DNA of 5,422 bases from assembly GCA_020443945.1 (NCBI GenBank), contig JAIZWN010000540.1:1-5422 (forward strand), given 5' to 3'. Position numbers and translations under genes: made by a program. This document shows positions 1-5,269 of this stretch, one piece after another. Below the pieces are notes generated by a model, which worked only from the letters and a program-made list of their open reading frames with translations, was not told the origin of the DNA and searched no databases. How positions within the stretch are numbered: the first letter of the stretch is position 1; every line of letters begins with the position of its first letter. This DNA is from Candidatus Thiosymbion ectosymbiont of Robbea hypermnestra. Lineage in GTDB: Bacteria; Pseudomonadota; Gammaproteobacteria; Chromatiales; Chromatiaceae.

Positions 1-24
1 ACTCAAGCCTTGTTCTCCTTCGCG

Positions 25-78
25 TCCTTTGCGCCTTTGCGGTTCAAAATCGCGGATCACAAAGTTACAACACTACCG
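25..78. repeat. Dispersed intergenic repeat, copy A
   Basis: Two modules that also occur at 1952-2016. The first, 25-45 (TCCTTTGCGCCTTTGCGGTT plus C), is identical to 1996-2016. The second, 43-78, matches 1952-1987 at 33 of 36 positions. Here the first module runs straight into the second, sharing TTC. A perfect 6-bp hairpin (TTCTCG/CGAGAA, 80-97) follows. No coding capacity is apparent. Confidence 0.85.
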
Positions 79-275
79 CTTCTCGCTACACCGAGAAACC
101 CAAAGAGGCAGCAATCATGCCAGAAATCCTACACCGATAGCCGACCTTTGCGACTACCGGGCACCGGATCACCCTCTGCCTGCGATGCCCCGTCGCAACG
201 GAAAACCCAAAAGCCGCCGGCAGCCGCAAGGAACGCACCATCATAGGGCAGGCAGACAGCACATGCACAAGAACG

Positions 276-390
276 GGGTGGTGTTCTGACTTTGTTGTTG
301 CCGGATAGGAGGATACTTTGGTTCAGTCCCCTGGTACGAAATCTTTCAAGGCGTCCTCTATTCTGTAACAACACAGTTAGAACACCACCC
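276..390. repeat. 115-bp inverted-repeat element (MITE-like) downstream of hemC
   Basis: A 26-nt end at 276-301 (GGGTGGTGTTCTGACTTTGT then TGTTGC) matches the reverse complement of 365-390 at 23 of 26 positions. Weaker complementarity continues inward (GGATAGGAGGA against TCCTCTATTC). The interior of about 60 bp encodes no protein. The length, long terminal inverted repeats and intergenic position fit a non-autonomous miniature element. No clear target-site duplication is visible. As RNA it would form a long stem downstream of hemC and could stop transcription or protect the 3' end. Confidence 0.65.
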
Positions 391-419
391 GCGAGGGGAA
401 AGGGTCGTACCCAAGGGGA

Positions 420-1346
420 TCAAAGGGTCGCGAGCAGGGCGAGGATGTCGTCCGTATCCTGGGCGATCAGCGCCTCGGCGAGGGCGATGCCCAGCGACTC
501 CGCCTCGGCGCGGGGCGCGCGACGCTCCCCACGCCAGATGCGGACGCCATCCGGCGTACCCACCAATCCGCGCAGATGGAGCTCGCCGTCCTCCAGTACG
601 GCGTAACCGGCGATGGGCGTCTGACAGCCGCCCATCAGGCGGCGGTTGAAGGCCCGTTCGGCCCGTACCCGGTCGGCGGTATCGGCGTGGTGCAGCGGAG
701 CGATCAGTGCCTCGATGCGCCTATCGTCCGCGCGGCACTCGATGCCGATGGCCCCCTGGCCGATGGCGGGGAGGCTTTCTTCCGGGCTCAGGGGGCGGCG
801 GATGCGCTGCTCGAATCCGAGCCGCGTCAGACCCGCGGCGGCCAGGATGATGGCGTCGTATTCGCCGGCATCGAGCTTGCGCAGGCGGGTGTTGACGTTG
901 CCCCGCAAGGGTCGGACCACCAGATCGGGACGGCGGGCGGCAAGCTGGCATTGACGGCGCAGGCTAGAGGTGCCGACGCGGGCGCCCTCGGGCAGCTCTT
1001 GGATGTCCCCGTAATGGTTCGCTACGAAGGCATCCCGGGGGTCCTCCCGTTCCAGGATCACCGGGAGGCGCAGGCGCGCGGGCAGATCCACCGGCACATC
1101 CTTCATCGAATGCACGGCAATATCCGCGCGTTTGTCCAGCAGGCCCTGCTCCAACTCCTTGACGAACAGCCCCTTGCCGCCGATCTTGGCCAGGGGTGCG
1201 CTCAAGAATTTGTCGCCACGGGTACGGATGCCCAGAATCTCGACCGCCAGACCGGGATGGGCGCGACGCAACTTCTCCGCCACCTGCCGGGTCTGCCACA
1301 GGGCGAGCGGGGATTCGCGGGTGGCGATGCGGATGGCTTGGGACAA
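420..1346 (-). CDS. hemC: Porphobilinogen deaminase (hydroxymethylbilane synthase)
   Basis: Cytoplasmic enzyme that polymerises four porphobilinogen molecules into hydroxymethylbilane on a covalently bound dipyrromethane cofactor, in tetrapyrrole (haem, sirohaem) synthesis. The protein has 308 residues, the usual bacterial length. Family signatures run in order: IRIATRESPLALWQ near the N-terminus, KIGGKGLFVKELE (about 54-66), HSMKDVP with the catalytic Asp at 83, TSSLRRQ (126-132), RPLRGNVNTRL (145-155), and GGCQTPIAGY with the cofactor-attachment Cys at 241. All key basic residues I checked (R10, R130, R131, R148, R154, K54, K58) are present, so it should be active. The start is TTG at 1344-1346: an in-frame stop lies seven codons upstream and no ATG or GTG falls between, while translation from here gives the normal N-terminus. 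The preceding gene ends 18 nt upstream, indicating an operon. hemD, a common partner, is absent from the 419 bases downstream. Confidence 0.97.
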   Translation of the reverse strand: MSQAIRIATRESPLALWQTRQVAEKLRRAHPGLAVEILGIRTRGDKFLSAPLAKIGGKGLFVKELEQGLLDKRADIAVHSMKDVPVDLPARLRLPVILEREDPRDAFVANHYGDIQELPEGARVGTSSLRRQCQLAARRPDLVVRPLRGNVNTRLRKLDAGEYDAIILAAAGLTRLGFEQRIRRPLSPEESLPAIGQGAIGIECRADDRRIEALIAPLHHADTADRVRAERAFNRRLMGGCQTPIAGYAVLEDGELHLRGLVGTPDGVRIWRGERRAPRAEAESLGIALAEALIAQDTDDILALLATL

Positions 1347-1358
1347 GGCGGGAACCGA

Positions 1359-1364
1359 CTCCCT
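1359..1364 (-). promoter_or_regulatory. Ribosome binding site for hemC
   Basis: On the minus strand AGGGAG directly follows the TGA stop of the upstream B2-like gene and sits 12 nt before the TTG start of hemC. The spacing is long but usable. Its position against the upstream stop suggests translational coupling of the two genes, and it supports the TTG start because no other start codon lies between it and the conserved IRIATR motif. Confidence 0.5.
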
Positions 1365-1865
1365 TCAGGGTATCCGGTCGAACGGCGGAAATCCCTCCGC
1401 GACATTCGGATGGTCGTTCACCGGCTGTCCCGCCAGCTCGACCCAGGCGTGCGCGAGGAACTTTTCGTGGTTGTTGACGCCGATGCGTAGCTCCGCCTCC
1501 AGACCGCGGCGGCGCAGCAGCCACCAGATCAGCAGGGATTGACGCAGACAGGAGGCATCGAGGGGCAGGTGGCGGCTGGCCTTGCGGGTCAGGTATCCCA
1601 ACCGTTGCGCGTAAGGCGCCGCCTGGTCCGGGCCTACCGGAGCGTGCGGCTTTGCGGGAATCAACCGCGCCAGAAGCCGGTGGACCTGCTTTACGACCAG
1701 CAGGCGCAGCAACAGGGACACGACGGCCAGCTGTCCCCAGAGCTTGAGGAACAGGATACGATCGGCGGATTCCAAGGCACGAAAGCCGTTCCACCGTCGT
1801 TTCAAGCCGTCGCGCCCGCGGGCGAGGAAATCAGGGCCCGTAGTCGAGATTCGCAACGAGAGCAT
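1365..1865 (-). CDS. Lasso-peptide B2 / McjB-like cysteine protease-fold protein (transglutaminase-like, PF13471)
   Basis: A small protein (166 residues from ATG) resembling the B2 leader-peptidase family of lasso-peptide biosynthesis, such as the C-terminal domain of McjB. What is seen: a basic N-terminus, a hydrophobic helix-like stretch (about 42-58, LWGQLAVVSLLLRLLVV), then SCLRQSLLIWWLLRRRG with a candidate nucleophile Cys106, then AHAWVEL with His139, then PVND with Asp151. The Cys-33-His-12-Asp spacing fits the triad expected for this family, so the fold is probably active. In lasso systems the protein removes the leader peptide, but here no precursor, PqqD-like B1 or asparagine-synthetase-like cyclase gene lies in the window, so the substrate is unknown. 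ATG at 1863-1865 was chosen over TTG at 1869-1871, two codons upstream; neither has a strong Shine-Dalgarno sequence. The gene is followed after 18 nt by hemC and probably shares its transcript. Confidence 0.85.
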   Translation of the reverse strand: MLSLRISTTGPDFLARGRDGLKRRWNGFRALESADRILFLKLWGQLAVVSLLLRLLVVKQVHRLLARLIPAKPHAPVGPDQAAPYAQRLGYLTRKASRHLPLDASCLRQSLLIWWLLRRRGLEAELRIGVNNHEKFLAHAWVELAGQPVNDHPNVAEGFPPFDRIP

Positions 1866-1951
1866 ATTCAATCCGCTTCGGTTTCCATTTGCTTTGTGGT
1901 TTCCGGGATTCGGCGTAGAGACCTGCCCTTACCGTCATGGTTGTCCGCGGA

Positions 1952-2016
1952 TTCAAAATCACGGATCTCAAGGTTACAACACTACCGAGGTCCTATCCTT
2001 TGCGCCTTTGCGGTTC
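1952..2016. repeat. Dispersed intergenic repeat, copy B (modules in swapped order)
   Basis: The same two modules as at 25-78 but in the opposite order on the same strand: the 36-nt module (1952-1987) comes first, then an 8-nt spacer, then the identical 21-nt module (1996-2016). It fills most of the gap between glgB and the B2-like gene. On the minus strand the 36-nt module contains TTGTAA, then 17 nt, then TTGAAT, a weak 4/6 plus 4/6 match to a sigma-70 promoter that would point toward the B2-like gene. Confidence 0.85.
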
Positions 2017-2025
2017 GCTGCGCTC

Positions 2026-2054
2026 ACCGCCGGAGCCGGCGGAACGCCGGCGGT
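2026..2054. terminator. GC-rich hairpin downstream of glgB (no T-run)
   Basis: Perfect 8-bp inverted repeat ACCGCCGG / CCGGCGGT (arms 2026-2033 and 2047-2054), with an alternative perfect 7-bp stem and 3-nt loop at 2035-2051 (GCCGGCG/CGCCGGC). It starts 25 bp after the glgB stop in the direction of transcription. There is no following run of U on the minus strand, so it is not a classical intrinsic terminator. It could be a processing or stabilising stem, or simply a GC-rich repeat. Confidence 0.4.
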
Positions 2055-2079
2055 CCCAGGGGTTCGGCCGGCCAAGGCT

Positions 2080-4887
2080 TCATTTGCGCCGGAGCTGGAG
2101 GATGACTGTCGCGTAGGGGGGCAGGGTGAGGCAGATGGAGTGTTCGCGGCCGTGGCTGCCCTGTGGTTCGGCCGTCGCGCCGCCTTCGCTGCCCCAGTTG
2201 CCGCCGCCGTAGGCCTCGGCGTCGGTGTTCAGTATTTCCCGATAGTAGCCCGGTTCGGGCACCCCGATCCGGTAGTTGGGACGCACTACCGGGGTGAAGT
2301 GGGTCACCGCGATGACCGGCTGGCTGGGGTCCTTGCCGTACCGGATGAATGAGATGACGCTGCAATCTTCGTCATGGGTGTCGATCCATTCGAAACCGCT
2401 GGCCTCGCCATCCCTTTCGTGCAGTGCCGGCGTCTCGCGGATCAGCCGGTTGAAGTCGCGGATCAGCCGTTGCACTCCAAGGTGGGTCGGGTCCTGGAGC
2501 AGATGCCAGTCGAGGCTGATGGTGCTGTTCCATTCCCGGTCCTGGGCAAATTCGGTGCCCATGAACATGAGTTTTTTCCCGGGCATGGCGTAGGTCAGGG
2601 CCAGCCAGGCCCGCAGGGTGGCGAAGCGTTGCCAGTGATCGCCGGGGATTTTGTTGACCATGGCGCCCTGGCCGATCGAGACATGATCGTGGGAGACCGG
2701 CAGCATAAACTGCTCGTCGAAGGCGAACTCGAGGGGATTGACCAGCTCGTAGTGGTAGTACTTGCGGTGTACGGGGTGACGGTGGAGGTAGTGCAGGGTG
2801 TCGTAGGCCCACGCGGAGTTCCAGCGCAGGTCGAAGCCCAGGCCGCCGTCCTGCGCGGCCTCGGTGATGCCCGTGCGCAGGGAGGAGTCCTCGGCAATCG
2901 TCAGAACGCCGGGATGCCGCTCACTCACCAGCTGGTTCAGCCGGCGGATAAAGGCGAGGGCCTCCAGGTTGTCGTTGCCGCCGTCCCGGTTGGGTGCCCA
3001 CTGGCCTTCTCCGCGGCCATAGTCGAGATAGAGCAGCTTGGCGAGGCTGTCGATCCGCAGCCCGTCCAGATGGAATTGGTCGAGCCAGTAGAGGGCGTTG
3101 GCGAGCAGGTAGTTGACCACCGCCGGGCTGGCGAGGTTGTACAGGGGCATCTCCCAGTCCGGGTCATGGCCGTGGTGAGGATCGGTGTCCTCGTAGAGCG
3201 GGGTCCCGTCGAACCGGGCGAGTCCCTGGGGCTCGGACGACAGGAAGTTGGGCACCCAGTCGACGACGACGCCGATACCGGCGCGGTGGCAGGCGTCGAT
3301 CAGATACCGGAAGTCGTCGGGGGTGCCGTACCGGCTGCTGGGCGCGAACAGGGCCGAGGGCAGATAGCCGACGGAGTCGTCGAAGGTGTGCTCGCTGACC
3401 GGCAGTAAGGCGATGTGGGTGAAACCGAGGTCGGTGACGTATGCCACCAGCTCGTCCGCCAGCTCGCGGTAGGTGAGCCAACGGTGGTCTTCTTCCGGCT
3501 TTCTGCGCCAGGAGCCCGGATGGACTTCGTAGAAGCTCAGCGGCGCGGTGCGGCTTTGCCTGGTCCTTCGCTGCTTGAGCCAGGCGCTATCGCCCCACCG
3601 GTAGGTTCCCTGTTCCCGGACCATCGAGGCCGAGCCGGGCGGCTGCTCGGTGCGGAAGGCGTAGGGATCGGCTTTGACGAGGGGGTCGGTACCCGGCGTG
3701 GTCTTGATTTCATACTTGTAAAGCGCGCCGCTCTGCACGCCCGGCAGAAAGAGCTCCCACACCCCGCACTCGTGGCGCAGGCGCATGCCGTGCCGACGTC
3801 CGTCCCAGCCGTTGAAATCGCCGATTACGGCGACGCGGTGGGCGTTCGGCGCCCAGACCGCGAAGGCAACGCCCGCGACGCCCTCGCTCTCGGCCGGGTG
3901 CGCGCCCAGCACCTGGTAGCTCGACAGGTGGTCGTGTCGGCTCAGCCTGCGCGCATCGGCGTCACTGAGCACGGGGGGAAAGCGATAAGGGTCCTCGAGC
4001 CTCTGCTCCCCTTCGGGAGTCGTTACCCGCAGCCGATAGGGGAAGGGGGTTTCCCGGCCCTGGATCGAGCCCACGAACAGACCCTCGTCATGGACCTGTT
4101 CCAGGGTCGCCACCGGCTTGCCGTCGGTCGCGTCCAGCACCTCCAGGGCAATGGCCTCGGGGATAAAAACACGTACCGTCAGCAGCCCTGGGGTCGCGGC
4201 CGCGTGCATGCCGAGGAAGGCGAAGGGGTTGGAGTGATCCGCGTTGAGCAGGGCCTCCACATCCTTGGTATCCACGACGGGCGGGGGCAACCCTTCGGCC
4301 CCGACGCCGCCGATGGGTTTCTTGGGCTCCTGCGGAAGGTCGGCGGCCCGAGACGGCGCCGGGGCCGGCTGCTTTTTTGCCGCCACCGGTTTACTCGGCG
4401 GCCGTGACTTGTGCGGATGATCCCGGCCGGCCGCCCTGGCGATAGCCTGGGCCGCGGAGATCGGCTTCGCATCCTTGCCGGCCTGGGTCTTGCTCTTATC
4501 GGTCTCGGCCTTCTTCATAACCGCCAAGGCATCGATCGCGGCAGGAGCGGACGGGCCGTCGGCGCCCGCCGCGCCACCGGGGTACAGGGTCTGCTCGCGG
4601 GACGGCTGCCGGACCAGGGCATTAGGCGCCGCCTTCGCCTTGGCGGCAGACCCCGGCGTCGTCTTTGCCGGGGACTCCGACTGCAATCCGCCCGCGCGGG
4701 CGGGAGCCGTTTTCCGCGCATCCTTGCCGCCGCCGGATTCGGCGGCCGTCGGCGCTTGCGCCCGCGTGCCGGGAGATGTCTTCGCCGGGGACTCCGACTG
4801 CGATCCGCCCGTGCGGGCGGGAGCCGTTTTCCGCGTGCCCTGGTTGTCGGCCGAGGAGGAGGTCTGCGATGGTTTCTTGGCGGTCAT
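2080..4887 (-). CDS. glgB: 1,4-alpha-glucan branching enzyme with long N-terminal extension
   Basis: GH13 enzyme that cuts alpha-1,4 glucan chains and rejoins them as alpha-1,6 branches in cytoplasmic glycogen synthesis. From ATG at 4887 it has 935 residues. Residues 1 to about 208 are an Ala/Pro/Lys/Ser-rich, probably disordered extension. The rest matches the full E. coli protein: N1 domain (about 209-320), CBM48 (AVWAPNAHRVAVIGDFNGWD near 344), catalytic barrel (about 436-830) from SFYEVHPGSWRR, and a C-terminal domain ending in LTLPPYATVILQL. Recalled E. coli active-site numbers map with a constant offset of 208: Y508, D543, R611, nucleophile D613, acid/base E666, H733 and D734 are present. 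The region-I histidine is replaced by Phe548, and region IV reads SHDHV instead of SHDEV. ATG 4887 is preferred because AGGGA lies 9 nt upstream; in-frame GTG 4926 and ATG 4917 lack such a site. No other glg gene is in the window. Confidence 0.95.
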   Translation of the reverse strand: MTAKKPSQTSSSADNQGTRKTAPARTGGSQSESPAKTSPGTRAQAPTAAESGGGKDARKTAPARAGGLQSESPAKTTPGSAAKAKAAPNALVRQPSREQTLYPGGAAGADGPSAPAAIDALAVMKKAETDKSKTQAGKDAKPISAAQAIARAAGRDHPHKSRPPSKPVAAKKQPAPAPSRAADLPQEPKKPIGGVGAEGLPPPVVDTKDVEALLNADHSNPFAFLGMHAAATPGLLTVRVFIPEAIALEVLDATDGKPVATLEQVHDEGLFVGSIQGRETPFPYRLRVTTPEGEQRLEDPYRFPPVLSDADARRLSRHDHLSSYQVLGAHPAESEGVAGVAFAVWAPNAHRVAVIGDFNGWDGRRHGMRLRHECGVWELFLPGVQSGALYKYEIKTTPGTDPLVKADPYAFRTEQPPGSASMVREQGTYRWGDSAWLKQRRTRQSRTAPLSFYEVHPGSWRRKPEEDHRWLTYRELADELVAYVTDLGFTHIALLPVSEHTFDDSVGYLPSALFAPSSRYGTPDDFRYLIDACHRAGIGVVVDWVPNFLSSEPQGLARFDGTPLYEDTDPHHGHDPDWEMPLYNLASPAVVNYLLANALYWLDQFHLDGLRIDSLAKLLYLDYGRGEGQWAPNRDGGNDNLEALAFIRRLNQLVSERHPGVLTIAEDSSLRTGITEAAQDGGLGFDLRWNSAWAYDTLHYLHRHPVHRKYYHYELVNPLEFAFDEQFMLPVSHDHVSIGQGAMVNKIPGDHWQRFATLRAWLALTYAMPGKKLMFMGTEFAQDREWNSTISLDWHLLQDPTHLGVQRLIRDFNRLIRETPALHERDGEASGFEWIDTHDEDCSVISFIRYGKDPSQPVIAVTHFTPVVRPNYRIGVPEPGYYREILNTDAEAYGGGNWGSEGGATAEPQGSHGREHSICLTLPPYATVILQLRRK
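4661..4718. repeat. Direct repeat copy 1 within the glgB 5' extension
   Basis: A 58-bp segment repeated 117 bp away (4778-4835) with three mismatches (positions 6, 25 and 35 of the unit). The 117-bp period is a multiple of three, so the reading frame is kept. It encodes residues 57-76 of GlgB, with the shared core RKTAPAR and QSESPAKT. It contains the palindromic stretch CCCGCGCGGGCGGG. Confidence 0.9.
4778..4835. repeat. Direct repeat copy 2 within the glgB 5' extension
   Basis: Partner of the copy at 4661-4718, identical at 55 of 58 positions. It encodes residues 18-37 of GlgB. The high nucleotide identity in a low-complexity coding segment points to recent duplication of a module rather than convergence at protein level. 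Two of the three differences change an amino acid (Thr/Ala in TAPAR and Ser/Leu before QSES). Confidence 0.9.
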
Positions 4888-4896
4888 CTGGTCGGT

Positions 4897-4901
4897 TCCC
4901 T
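4897..4901 (-). promoter_or_regulatory. glgB: Probable ribosome binding site for glgB
   Basis: AGGGA on the minus strand, within GGGCAGGGAACC, lies 9 nt before the ATG at 4885-4887. This is the best Shine-Dalgarno match near the 5' end of the open frame and is the reason for preferring this start to GTG 4926 or ATG 4917. The choice changes the protein by only 10-13 residues. Confidence 0.45.
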
Positions 4902-5033
4902 GCCCTGTCTGGGACATTACTGACACCGGGGAGTCCGGCGAGCCGGGTATCGAGGCGATTTCCGAGTCGGAAGGGCTCCCGGAAGAAGATTCAGGCGATC
5001 TCGCAATCGGGCGGTCCGCGGATGCGGTCTCCC

Positions 5034-5062
5034 ATTATATACCCGTCGCCCGTGGTTTTTCC
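5034..5062 (-). promoter_or_regulatory. Candidate sigma-70 promoter for glgB
   Basis: The minus strand reads GGGTATATAATGGGAG, giving a perfect TATAAT at 5034-5039 in an otherwise GC-rich stretch. The hexamer 17 nt further upstream (5057-5062, GGAAAA) is a poor -35 match, so an activator or an AT-rich upstream element may compensate. Transcription would start near 5027, leaving a leader of about 140 nt before the preferred ATG. No start has been measured, so this is an inference from sequence only. Confidence 0.5.
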
Positions 5063-5087
5063 GCCGGGATGCGCAGGGAGGGTATCC

Positions 5088-5114
5088 CATAGGAAAGATA
5101 TGTTCTTTCCCATG
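5088..5114. promoter_or_regulatory. Short hairpin / operator-like inverted repeat upstream of the glgB promoter
   Basis: CATAGGAAAG and CTTTCCCATG form a 10-bp inverted repeat with one mismatch around a 7-nt spacer (ATATGTT). It lies about 25 bp upstream of the candidate -35 position, where an activator site could sit. No regulator is recognised. It could also be a chance palindrome. Confidence 0.35.
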
Positions 5115-5150
5115 CGCTATCGTCCGGAAACGCCGGCGGCCAAGGCAGCA

Positions 5151-5269
5151 GGACACTAGCACCTAGTTTCTCAATATTCTTCTCATATATATTTATATAA
5201 TACTATGATATATAGAAGTAAATTTTATTTTCAATATGAAAAATAATGAGGAACTAGGCGCTAGTGCCC
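5151..5269. repeat. 119-bp AT-rich inverted-repeat element upstream of glgB
   Basis: Ends at 5151-5172 (GGACACTAGCACCTAGTTTC then TC) and 5248-5269 are inverted repeats matching at 19 of 22 positions. Extending to 31 nt gives about 26 of 31 matches. Each end carries two CTAG tetramers three bases apart, making a small palindrome of its own. The core is almost entirely A and T, in sharp contrast to the GC-rich surroundings, and encodes nothing. It is best read as a miniature inverted-repeat element or remnant. No clear flanking duplication is visible. Confidence 0.65.

Larger units (their letters stand above)
1..419. other. Intergenic region downstream of hemC, no gene found
   Basis: No open frame here has a convincing start, ribosome binding site or recognisable protein. 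Besides repeat copy A (25-78), the hairpin at 80-97 and the inverted-repeat element (276-390), positions 98-275 show nothing I can identify. A short GGGT-ACG-ACCC stem lies just after the hemC stop near 401-411 and is followed on the minus strand by TTT, too weak to call a terminator. No start of hemD appears. Confidence 0.6.

Noticed and set aside
10..374. Short frames of 60-100 codons in the first 400 bases
   Set aside because: They run across repeats and an inverted-repeat element, overlap each other on both strands, and have no recognisable protein or ribosome site.
576..1490. Long plus-strand open frame (304 codons) opposite hemC
   Set aside because: It lies antisense to the highly conserved hemC. 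Such frames arise from GC-rich codon use on the opposite strand, and the translation matches no family I know.
964..1794. Minus-strand frame of 276 codons overlapping the B2-like gene and hemC
   Set aside because: It overlaps two better-supported genes in another frame and has the Pro/Arg/Gly-rich composition of an out-of-frame read.
1954..1981. Promoter (TTGTAA, 17 nt, TTGAAT on the minus strand) for the B2-like gene and hemC
   Set aside because: Each box matches the consensus at only four of six positions and the sequence is part of a dispersed repeat, so I mention it in the repeat entry but do not call it.
1365..2079. A complete lasso-peptide cluster around the B2-like gene
   Set aside because: No precursor peptide, PqqD-like protein, asparagine-synthetase-like cyclase or transporter can be found on either strand in the window.
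2374..4407. Two long plus-strand frames (2374-3408 and 3415-4407) opposite glgB
   Set aside because: Both mirror the glgB coding frame, are rich in Gly, Val and Arg, and show no domain or ribosome site. They are shadows of the branching enzyme.
4661..4835. CRISPR-like repeats near the glgB start
   Set aside because: There are only two copies, they lie inside a coding frame with a period divisible by three, and there is no array of regular spacers.
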